Of a stretch of DNA of 35,864 bases, positions 24,542 to 31,942 are shown in pieces. The translations under genes were made by a program, and so were the position numbers. This DNA comes from Saprospiraceae bacterium (GTDB lineage: Bacteria; Bacteroidota; Bacteroidia; Chitinophagales; Saprospiraceae). The stretch is taken from assembly GCA_021604865.1 (NCBI GenBank), contig BQJU01000071.1, forward strand, positions 1-35,864, given 5' to 3'. The stretch's first letter is position 1. The number at the start of each line of letters is the position of its first letter. A model generated the notes under the pieces. That model was not told the origin of the DNA and ran no database searches. It was given only the letters and a program-made list of their open reading frames with translations.

Positions 24542-25474
24542 TTAATCCGCTGGGTATACCTTAACATTATCAACATAGGCATCTACATCTGTTACTCCAT
24601 ATATCAGTATAGCAACTTCACCACTAGCATTTGAAGTAAATTGCTCTTGAACTGTTGTAAATACAGTTTTTCCAAGATCCATATCACCAACAAAACTTAG
24701 TAATGGTACTGCATCAAAACTACCTACGGCATCAGCACCATCCTCAAAGTGACCATCTAGAATTCCTCCAATTATCCTATTGTCGCCAGGGGCTTGTGTG
24801 CCATCGTCCTTGATTGCATATTCATACTCTAAAATATAATCTGTGTTAGGAGAGACTACGATTGCCTGGTAAGCATATCGAGTATTAGAGCTTAGATAAG
24901 CTCCTGCAGAAGTGCTCATCGTCCATTTTGCACCTGGTGTTTTTGACCCATTATCTGAGCCATCATAATTCAACCAAGATCCATCACTACTGGCATTAAA
25001 AGGATTGGTCGTTCCGCCGGTAAACGAAGAAAATTTCCAACCATCTGTACCATCTGTAAAATCTCCATTAATAATTTCCGGTGTAATCGCTACAAAAACA
25101 TCTTCTACTTTCACCACTAAGGATACAACGTCTGAAGCTCCATTTTCATCACTAGCCGTTAATGTTACGGTATAGTCACCTTCTCCACCTGTAAATGTAA
25201 AGACCGGATCTACTTCAGTGGATGTATTTCCTCCTCCAAAATCCCATACATATTTGGTCGACTCAAATGAAAGATTCTTGAATTCAATGGTCGTGAAATC
25301 ATTCGCATTAGGAATATAAGTAAAGTCTGCTGTAGGTAAAACAGTATCGGGTTTAGAGTTTGCTTCTGGTAAGTCAAATGTGAAAGCGTCTTCACAGCTA
25401 TTAAAAAACAGTACTATAGATAAGCATAGGAACAATTTAGTTGCTCTGTGTAAAAAGTTAATTTTATTTTTCAT
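24542..25474 (-). CDS. PKD-domain surface lipoprotein, likely alginate-binding (SusE/F position)
   Basis: This 310-residue lipoprotein (VLFFNSC, Cys27) has a PKD domain at about 47-124 (PTADFTYIP, KYVWDFGGGNTS, GDYTVTLTASDENGASD). A carbohydrate-binding-module-like beta-sandwich follows at about 130-310 (IINGDFTDGTDGWKF, YVDNVKVYP). Genes in this place after susC and susD encode surface glycan-binding proteins that help capture polysaccharide, and PKD-bearing lipoproteins are usual in marine alginate loci. There is no catalytic motif. It lies 132 bp after susD, with a terminator immediately downstream. Binding to alginate is inferred from context. Confidence 0.85.
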   Translation of the reverse strand: MKNKINFLHRATKLFLCLSIVLFFNSCEDAFTFDLPEANSKPDTVLPTADFTYIPNANDFTTIEFKNLSFESTKYVWDFGGGNTSTEVDPVFTFTGGEGDYTVTLTASDENGASDVVSLVVKVEDVFVAITPEIINGDFTDGTDGWKFSSFTGGTTNPFNASSDGSWLNYDGSDNGSKTPGAKWTMSTSAGAYLSSNTRYAYQAIVVSPNTDYILEYEYAIKDDGTQAPGDNRIIGGILDGHFEDGADAVGSFDAVPLLSFVGDMDLGKTVFTTVQEQFTSNASGEVAILIYGVTDVDAYVDNVKVYPAD

Positions 25475-25606
25475 TTTTTAATGTTTTAGTATTGTGGTAT
25501 TTTAGTTTGGCGGTAAAAGACCTGTAAGGATGGTTATTCTGTAAAGCCTTGAATTTACTGACTATTCGGAAGTTCCATCCTTACATCATGATTGTAGCCT
25601 TTAGCT

Positions 25607-27061
25607 TTAATACCCAGGGTTTTGTTTTAAAAGATTGCCACTTAAATTAATTTCTCTTGATGGGATTGGCAACAATAATTTTCTGGAATCATAAGCACCG
25701 TATCCCATTTCAGTAGCGTGTGCACTTAAGACAGCATCAGCAACTCCGAATCTGAGCAAATCAAAGAAACGATGATTTTCAAAAGCCAATTCTACACGTC
25801 TTTCTGCAAGCAAGGCATTTTTAGTAAGTATGGAAGGACGGTCAGCTACGGGATCAAAGCCTGCTCTTACTCTAACTGCCATATAGGAATCTATGGCAGA
25901 ACTATTGGTCGTTTCCGTTCCACCGGCCAAAATAGCTTCTGCATACAATAACAATACATCCGCGTATCGTAAAACGATCCAATCATTTCCAGCATCACGG
26001 GGGCTTGACCCATAGGTAGGAGGGGTAGTTGTAATGTCTGACCCTTCAGGTAAAAATTTTGTCACCTCAAGCCAGGTACCGGTGTCCCAATAAGAAGATG
26101 CCGTTCTGTTTCCTCCAATTGCATTAAAATCTGCTACCAGGTTTTCATTGACAATGTTGTGACCATCCTCTCTACCCTGGCGGTAGGTCGCTGTAAATTC
26201 AGATGAAAAACTCTGACTTTCTAAAGTGTTGCCTGCTTCATATTGAATAGCAAAAATGATTTCGTCATTCAATTCATTATAAAATACATCAGGAAAAGTA
26301 TCTTGTAATGCAAATTCCCCACTACTTATGATAGCCTGGCATAATTGCTCAGCTCCTGAATAGTTGGGACTTCCCTGTGTTAAGTAGGCTTTTGCCAATA
26401 GACCCTGTGCGGCTGCTTTAGACGCTCTGGATTTATAGGTATTGTCTAAATTGTTAACCGCTTCCTGTAAATCTGAAGCGATTTGCTGATAAATCTGATC
26501 TTTAGGCACTCTGGTAAAAAGTGCATCATTATCTTGAGGCCCTACTACTGAAGTTACCATAGGCACATCGCCGTAAAACCTAACCAAGTTAAAATAAGCA
26601 TAAGCTCTTAAAAACTTAGCTTCAGCCATATAACGGCTCTGATTATTTGCATCTGCGATATCAATAAAGTTCAGTACATTATTTGCTCTAAAAATAATGT
26701 CGTACATCGATTGATAATAATCTTCTGTTTGTACATTGTTTGCGTCAACTAAATACCGGTGAAAATCGGCTTTTGAGCCTTCCAATGTTGCTGTCCGTGT
26801 ATTATCGCTTCGCAATTCAGCCAACATGTATTCAAATTGAATTCCCCTGTTGGAAGAAATAAGACTTGTATTCGTATTTTCATTGACTCCCTGGATGGCG
26901 TCATATATGCCAATGATCCCAGCCAGCACATCTGCATCAGTTTGAAAAAACGCATCCACAACAATGGAAGAATCAGGTAACGGATTTAAAAAGTCATCCG
27001 TATTACAGGAATGGAAAACAAATCCTGCCAGTGTAAGAATTATATATTTAAAGTATTTCAT
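25607..27061 (-). CDS. SusD/RagB-family glycan-binding lipoprotein
   Basis: This 484-residue protein starts at the ATG at 27061 (MKYFKYIILTLAGFVFHSC, Cys19); the ATG at 27073 would add four residues. SusD family features include the N-terminal DDFLNPLPDSSIVVDAFFQT, TPR-like helices (AEAKFLRAYAYFNLVRFYGD, ASKAAAQGLLAKAYLTQG), DWIVLRYADVLLLYAEAI, and the C-terminal RVELAFENHRFFDLLRFG with LLPIPSREINLSGNLLKQNPGY. It caps the SusC barrel on the cell surface and delivers oligosaccharide. The gene begins 18 bp after susC. Alginate oligomers are the expected ligand given the operon. Confidence 0.95.
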   Translation of the reverse strand: MKYFKYIILTLAGFVFHSCNTDDFLNPLPDSSIVVDAFFQTDADVLAGIIGIYDAIQGVNENTNTSLISSNRGIQFEYMLAELRSDNTRTATLEGSKADFHRYLVDANNVQTEDYYQSMYDIIFRANNVLNFIDIADANNQSRYMAEAKFLRAYAYFNLVRFYGDVPMVTSVVGPQDNDALFTRVPKDQIYQQIASDLQEAVNNLDNTYKSRASKAAAQGLLAKAYLTQGSPNYSGAEQLCQAIISSGEFALQDTFPDVFYNELNDEIIFAIQYEAGNTLESQSFSSEFTATYRQGREDGHNIVNENLVADFNAIGGNRTASSYWDTGTWLEVTKFLPEGSDITTTPPTYGSSPRDAGNDWIVLRYADVLLLYAEAILAGGTETTNSSAIDSYMAVRVRAGFDPVADRPSILTKNALLAERRVELAFENHRFFDLLRFGVADAVLSAHATEMGYGAYDSRKLLLPIPSREINLSGNLLKQNPGY

Positions 27062-27079
27062 TATTGGTATCATTTAAAA

Positions 27080-30000
27080 TTAAAAATTAACATTCAGGCC
27101 AACTGTCACGGTCCGATATAAAGGTGTGCCTGCTCTTTGCTCCCCGTATTTTCTGGGATTGGCATCATCAATAAATTCCGGGTTGAAACCGTGGTATTCA
27201 TCTGAAGTCGTATAGATCAAATTCTGAGCAGATGCATATATTCTTAAGCCATCTAAACCAATTCGGGATAATTGATCACTTGAGAAGGTATACCCAATGT
27301 TTACATTCCTCAATGAAAAGTAGCGTGCGCTTTGCACAACTTCATTAGTCAACACCTTTTCCTGAATGAAAGATAGATGTGGTGCAACGCCATCATCAAC
27401 CACCTGTTGTGGGTCTACGGTTGCCTGGCCAAACCAGTTAAAGAAATATTGGTCGCCAATGTTTTTCACTTCAGCACCTTCACTTCCCTGAATCATAAAC
27501 GAAAAGTCAAAATTGCCGTAAGAAAATTCATTGGTAAAACTCCAAATCAAATCCGGATAAGGGTCTCCTAAAATGGCCTTGTCCTCATCAGTAATGATCC
27601 CGTCACCATTTAAATCTTTAACGATTACATCTTCAACAGAACTATTGATTGGATGATAAGGCGTGTTAATATAATTAAGCGGTACTTCCCTGTCTACTAT
27701 ATAGCCATAGAAAGATGAAATGGGGTGACCTATCTGGTTTATCCATTGTGAATTTCTACCGTAGCTATCTTCTAATAGCGCACCGTTGGATTCCCCAAAA
27801 CTGATTAATTCATTTTTGTTTGTTGAGGCAATTAAAGTAGTATTCCATCTAAACTTCCCTTTAGTGATATTTCTGGTTCTCAATTCAAGCTCAATTCCAG
27901 AGTTCTCTACTTCACCTAAATTCACAATACCTCCACTAAACCCGGTAACGTAAGAAACAGGGTTTTCTAATAGTAATTTATCGCTGGTTCTTACATAATA
28001 ATCAAATGAACCGGTTATTCTGTTATTCAAAAACCCGAAGTCAATTCCAGGATTGAATTCCTTGGAAGCTTCCCACTGCAACAAGGTATTGGCTATGTTA
28101 CGAGCAGCGATACCTCCGGTAATACTTCCTTCAGTAATGGCATTTGACGCGTTCAACAGTGCCAGATAAGGGTATGCATTGATAATGTCGTCACCTACAC
28201 TGAAATTCTCATTACCTGTAAGTCCGTAGCTAACGCGAACTTTTAATCTACTTACAAGATTGCTACTGTTTAAGAAACTTTCATTGTGTGCATTCCAACC
28301 TAACGAAACGGCTGGGAAATTACCCCATTTTGAGTCAATACCGAAAACAGAACTTCCATCCCGTCTAAATGAAGCATTAATTAAATACTTATTTGCGTAA
28401 GCATAATTGACTCTAGCAAAATAACCAATCTTGTTTTTTTCAAAGTTGATCTCTTCAAATTCTGAAATTTTAGTTGCTCCTTGTAAATTTTTAAGTAAAT
28501 CATTGGCGAATCCAGTACCCTGAAGTGAGCTATTTTCAGATTTCCTTTTTTGAAAAGTTGCCCCTACTAGTACATTGAATTCATGATTGTTAATTTCTTT
28601 ATTATAAGATAAAGTGTTATCTGAAATAATTCTAGTTCGAGCCCTATTTTGCAAATTATAAGCAGCATTACTAGGATTTGCATGATGTAAAACACCATCA
28701 TATCTAGTTCTTTTACGGTTTTCTAAAGTAACACCGAGTGATGTTTTCGCTTCCAACCCGTCTATAATTTTATAGCTTAAATAGGTTGAGCCTAATAAAT
28801 TGGTTGTATACTCGTAATGCTCTCTTTCAACATATTGGGCATAAGCATTTTGATCTCCAGTGGTACGAGGTCTTCTAGAACTGCCATCGCCATTTAAATC
28901 TAAAGTAACCAGGTGATTCTCCAGAAAATAATCGCCTACTCCAACATCCGGATAAGCATTTCTATCAATGAATTGTAGTGTTTCTTCTGTATGGTAAATA
29001 GGTAGCCATGGAGATTGCCTCATCGGGTTGTGAATGGAGGTAGGCAAAGCTCTTCGTTTTGAATAGGAAGGGGTCGCACTAAGTCCAAACTTTAGCTTAT
29101 CAGACAATTGAGAATTTAACTTTAGATTTGCAGTATATAACTTGTAGTCATCAGTGATTACTACTCCTTCATCATGTAGATACCTTAAGGAAGTACTGAA
29201 TTTTGTATTTTCATTTCCTCCTCTGGCAGAAATAGAATGACTATTAATGTATCCTCCATCAAGGAAAACATCTTGCCAGTCTCTGTCAATACCAGTTGTT
29301 TCGACTAATTTCTGTGCATATAGCGTTTCTTCAGAAAGCTCACCTACTTCAGCTAATTCTTTTGCAGCCCAGTCAGCAACGCTCTTCCTATAGTCATCAC
29401 TTCCAAACGCCTCTTTCCTACCTAGGTAGGTTTCATAGTTGAATTTGGTTTTACCAGCTTTACCACTCTTTGTCGTAATCATGATTACACCATTGGATCC
29501 TTCACTACCATAAATGGCAGCAGATGCCGCATCTTTTAAGACTTCAAAGGAGGCAATATTATTCATATCTAGATTTCCTAGAAAATCAGAACTTACGACT
29601 ATCCCATCTACTACTACAGCAGGTCCAGAATCAGCATTTACCGACCCAAATCCCCTAATGGTAATCGTAGGAGCGGCACCAGCTTCTGCGGAAGTCGCTT
29701 GGATATTAACCCCAGATACTTGACCAATAAGTGCATCATCTACTCTCGCTACTGCTATTTGATCCAAATTTTTATTTTCCACTTTGGATACGGAGCCAGT
29801 CAAGTGTGATTTTTTCTGAGTGCCATATCCAATTACGACTATTTCGTCCAATTGGGATATATTGACGTCCATAATAATGTCGATCGTGGTTTGGGTACCT
29901 ACTTTGACCTCCTGGCTGGAATAGCCGGTGTAACTGAAGACCAGTACATCGTCTTCCGAAGCCTCCAATTCATAAAAACCATTAAAATCTGTAATCGTTC

Positions 30001-30226
30001 CGGTAGAGGTGCCTGCAATCAGCACACTTACGCCAATGAGCGGCTCACCATCTTCGGCTCCAGTGACTTTGCCCGTAATGGTAGCTAAAACGTTTTCCTC
30101 CGTGTTTGAATTGTTACATACAGAATTGTCAGCTCGCGAAAAGACAGGGGTGAGTAGCATCAAAAGGACAAGTATCCCCATGCTCTTGATGCAGTTTAAT
30201 TTTTTTGTTAAATTTGCCTTCATCAT
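27080..30226 (-). CDS. SusC/RagA TonB-dependent outer-membrane transporter
   Basis: This protein of about 1048 residues starts at one of two adjacent ATGs (30226 or 30223); a further start at 30253 would extend it by nine residues. In order it has a signal peptide (SMGILVLLMLLTPVFSRA), a CarboxypepD_reg-like domain (ATITGKVTGAEDGEPLIGVS), the TonB-box/plug region (DEIVVIGYGTQKKSHLTGSV, PAVVVDGIVV, SFEVLKDAASAAIYGSEGSN) and a long beta-barrel ending YRTVTVGLNVNF. It imports oligosaccharides across the outer membrane using TonB energy. It is the first gene of the susC-susD-PKD run, and its leader has several inverted repeats. Confidence 0.95.
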   Translation of the reverse strand: MMKANLTKKLNCIKSMGILVLLMLLTPVFSRADNSVCNNSNTEENVLATITGKVTGAEDGEPLIGVSVLIAGTSTGTITDFNGFYELEASEDDVLVFSYTGYSSQEVKVGTQTTIDIIMDVNISQLDEIVVIGYGTQKKSHLTGSVSKVENKNLDQIAVARVDDALIGQVSGVNIQATSAEAGAAPTITIRGFGSVNADSGPAVVVDGIVVSSDFLGNLDMNNIASFEVLKDAASAAIYGSEGSNGVIMITTKSGKAGKTKFNYETYLGRKEAFGSDDYRKSVADWAAKELAEVGELSEETLYAQKLVETTGIDRDWQDVFLDGGYINSHSISARGGNENTKFSTSLRYLHDEGVVITDDYKLYTANLKLNSQLSDKLKFGLSATPSYSKRRALPTSIHNPMRQSPWLPIYHTEETLQFIDRNAYPDVGVGDYFLENHLVTLDLNGDGSSRRPRTTGDQNAYAQYVEREHYEYTTNLLGSTYLSYKIIDGLEAKTSLGVTLENRKRTRYDGVLHHANPSNAAYNLQNRARTRIISDNTLSYNKEINNHEFNVLVGATFQKRKSENSSLQGTGFANDLLKNLQGATKISEFEEINFEKNKIGYFARVNYAYANKYLINASFRRDGSSVFGIDSKWGNFPAVSLGWNAHNESFLNSSNLVSRLKVRVSYGLTGNENFSVGDDIINAYPYLALLNASNAITEGSITGGIAARNIANTLLQWEASKEFNPGIDFGFLNNRITGSFDYYVRTSDKLLLENPVSYVTGFSGGIVNLGEVENSGIELELRTRNITKGKFRWNTTLIASTNKNELISFGESNGALLEDSYGRNSQWINQIGHPISSFYGYIVDREVPLNYINTPYHPINSSVEDVIVKDLNGDGIITDEDKAILGDPYPDLIWSFTNEFSYGNFDFSFMIQGSEGAEVKNIGDQYFFNWFGQATVDPQQVVDDGVAPHLSFIQEKVLTNEVVQSARYFSLRNVNIGYTFSSDQLSRIGLDGLRIYASAQNLIYTTSDEYHGFNPEFIDDANPRKYGEQRAGTPLYRTVTVGLNVNF

Positions 30227-30248
30227 TATTTGTTTTATTTTGTTGAAG

Positions 30249-30264
30249 CTCACCGGCAGGTGAG
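30249..30264. promoter_or_regulatory. Hairpin in the susC leader
   Basis: CTCACC (30249-30254) and GGTGAG (30259-30264) pair perfectly around GGCA. On the susC (minus) strand the hairpin lies about 22 nt upstream of the start codon, so it could affect ribosome access. On the plus strand it is followed by six T residues, so it could also stop antisense transcripts. Confidence 0.5.
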
Positions 30265-30310
30265 TTTTTTGATGTGGGCGAAGTTTAATTCCGGCAAAGC
30301 AGGGTCAGTC

Positions 30311-30330
30311 TTAGATGTTACAGCATCTAA
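30311..30330. promoter_or_regulatory. Inverted repeat TTAGATG-N6-CATCTAA upstream of susC
   Basis: A perfect 7-bp pair (30311-30317 and 30324-30330) lies 85-104 bp upstream of the susC start. It may be an operator or a leader hairpin. It does not resemble the TTGGT-type palindrome near the GntR gene. Confidence 0.45.
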
Positions 30331-30420
30331 AGATCTGATGATGAAAGATTGTCGAAAAAGTCACGATCTCTCCAACAAACCTTTCTTAACTTTTGCTTGG
30401 AAGAAACGACCCATGTGAGA

Positions 30421-30444
30421 GTTAGCAGTGATCTCACTGCTAAC
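30421..30444. promoter_or_regulatory. Perfect 11-bp inverted repeat between the GntR gene and susC
   Basis: GTTAGCAGTGA (30421-30431) is followed by TC and its exact complement (30434-30444). Read on the plus strand it ends in TTTTCTTTCTC, like a terminator. On the minus strand, the direction of both neighbours, no T-run follows, so an operator or mRNA stem is as likely. It lies about 195 bp upstream of susC and about 150 bp after the GntR stop. Apart from this and the two other repeats, nothing was recognised in 30227-30590. Confidence 0.5.
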
Positions 30445-30590
30445 TTTTCTTTCTCAAATTGGAGCGACTACCTCATAGCCGTTTATCAATTTTAGTGAGT
30501 GATTAAATAAATGCTTCAAATTTCATCATCATAGCAGGAAGGGCTTAAGCACACTTTTAGCATGAGGCTAAACAGTTGTTGTAACCTGCT

Positions 30591-31313
30591 CTACTGTACT
30601 GGTTTCCGTTTTTCCAACAACGTGTAACTGTATTCCAAAACATCTTGCAAGTGTATGCGCATCGCTTCAGCAGCTTTATCTGCTTGTTGCTGGTTGATAT
30701 GTTCCACAATGAGCCGATGTTCATCCAAAGCCTGGACGAAACGGCCATCTTTACAAACATCCAGCTTGATAAAGCTGTGGACAATGTCCGGCGTGATGAT
30801 CAGCATAAGTGATTTTAGCACCGAATTTTTGCTGGCCTCGGCAATTTTGAGGTGGAACATCAAATCTTCTTCCACCGCTTGTTCTCCTTTTTTGACTTTT
30901 GCTTCATAGGCAGCCAAAGCTTTTTGGATGCTGACGAGATCTTCCGGTGTTCGCCTTTGAGCGGCCAGCATAGCAGCGCGAGTCTCCAGGATCACCCGGG
31001 TTTCTACCAAAGAGGCAAAATCACTGTTTTCGAGCTTCAAAACATCAGAGATCAAACCTTCGAGTGCGGTGATCCCCAAACCGGCAACAATGGTTCCACT
31101 TTGGGGCAAGGTTTTCAGGATGCCGTAAAACTCCAATTTTTGCAATGCCACTCGTACATGGGTACGGCCTACCCCCAGTCTTTCGGCGAGCTTGCGTTCC
31201 GGAGGTAAGCGGTCACCGGGTTTGAGTTGTCCAGAGGTAATCAAACTTCTGATTTGCCGGCTAATCTTGTCCGCCGGGCTTTCCATAACTATTTCCTGAA
31301 AGTTCTCTAACAT
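30591..31313 (-). CDS. GntR-family (FadR/FCD) regulator of the alginate locus
   Basis: This 240-residue regulator has an N-terminal winged HTH (11-78; ISRQIRSLITSGQLKPGDRL, PPERKLAERLGVGRTHVRVA, QSGTIVAG) and a C-terminal all-helical FCD effector domain. Asp150, His154, His199 and His221 match the usual metal-binding set. FCD regulators of the UxuR/ExuR kind sense uronates or their catabolites (for example KDG or KDPG) and usually repress. It lies first in line upstream of susC on the same strand, which suggests control of this locus. The ATG at 31313 is chosen: a TTG at 31355 would place the palindromic operator inside the gene and adds residues outside the family. Confidence 0.88.
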   Translation of the reverse strand: MLENFQEIVMESPADKISRQIRSLITSGQLKPGDRLPPERKLAERLGVGRTHVRVALQKLEFYGILKTLPQSGTIVAGLGITALEGLISDVLKLENSDFASLVETRVILETRAAMLAAQRRTPEDLVSIQKALAAYEAKVKKGEQAVEEDLMFHLKIAEASKNSVLKSLMLIITPDIVHSFIKLDVCKDGRFVQALDEHRLIVEHINQQQADKAAEAMRIHLQDVLEYSYTLLEKRKPVQ

Positions 31314-31346
31314 TGCCTTTTTTTTGGTTGATTGGCAGGCCAGTTG

Positions 31347-31360
31347 ATTGGTCAACCAAT
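31347..31360. promoter_or_regulatory. UxuR/ExuR-like palindromic operator upstream of the GntR gene
   Basis: ATTGGT (31347-31352), CA, ACCAAT (31355-31360) is a perfect palindrome with 6-bp arms. It equals the TTGGTnnACCAA consensus of UxuR/ExuR-type FadR-family regulators. It lies 34 bp upstream of the GntR start codon and 11 bp downstream of the -7 box, where a bound repressor would block transcription. GTTGATTGG also occurs twice in tandem here (31327-31335 and 31343-31351). Confidence 0.6.
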
Positions 31361-31371
31361 TTTTGGTGACC

Positions 31372-31402
31372 TAAAGATATGGTTTATTTTCTTTTCACCC
31401 AA
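31372..31402 (-). promoter_or_regulatory. Putative promoter of the GntR gene
   Basis: On the minus strand TTG (31402-31400) and TATCTTTA (31379-31372) are separated by 20 bp. They resemble the Bacteroidota pattern TTG ... TAnnTTTG with one mismatch in the -7 box. The operator starts 11 bp downstream. Confidence 0.4.
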
Positions 31403-31518
31403 TTTTTTTTCGAAAAATGTTATCTCAACCAAATTTTGTCACCAATGGCTGGAGGCGAACGTGCAGTGACTTTTTTCTAGAAGTGCAAAACCTATATGTC
31501 GTCCTTTGATACTTTGGC

Positions 31519-31640
31519 GAGAGTGTACGAGAAAGTGTGCTTTTTTTACCGCTGAGACGCGGGGAACGCGGAGTTTCGAAGAATAATTTATTGAAAACCA
31601 GTCTTTTATGTATTATTTCTGGTGTTGAAGATGCTGAGTA
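31519..31640 (+). repeat. MITE-like repeat, copy A (right end missing)
   Basis: This starts GAGAGTGTACGAGAAAGTGTG and continues with a T-run, an ACCGC...ACGCGGAGTTTCG core and TTGAAGATGCTGAG, as in copies B (31641) and C (34864). It lacks the inverted right end CACTCCC: copy B begins where that end should be, so one element abuts or has inserted into another. No coding capacity. Confidence 0.75.
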
Positions 31641-31790
31641 GGGAGTGTACGAGAAAGTGTACTTTTTTTACCGCAGAGGCGCAAAGAACGCGGAGTTTCG
31701 CGGAGTGATTTGTTGAAATCTAGTCTTTTATGCATTTAGCTGGGGAATTGAAGATGCTGGGGACCAAAGCACATTTTGCTGGGCACTCCC
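31641..31790 (+). repeat. MITE-like repeat, copy B (complete)
   Basis: This 150-bp element has ends GGGAGTG (31641-31647) and CACTCCC (31784-31790) as inverted repeats, with further pairing inside. The inner part has the ACCGCAGAGGCGC...ACGCGGAG motif that occurs in intergenic repeats of several phyla. No target-site duplication was evident. The rest of 31361-31942 holds the GntR promoter and no recognised gene. Confidence 0.75.
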
Positions 31791-31942
31791 AATAGATCGA
31801 CACCTACATGACCTCTCACTACATCACTACATCATCTTCTTTCTCCATGAATTCCAGTAATTTTTTGGCCTAACCGAATTCAGTGACCCATCATCTCTTC
31901 TTTTTTGCAAATTTGTGCAAATTAAAAACCAAGCTCATCACT

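Noticed and set aside
31519-31790. Small RNA gene in the tandem MITE copies
   Set aside because: The hairpin ends could fold, but there is no promoter box or T-run supporting a transcript, and the repeat explanation suffices.
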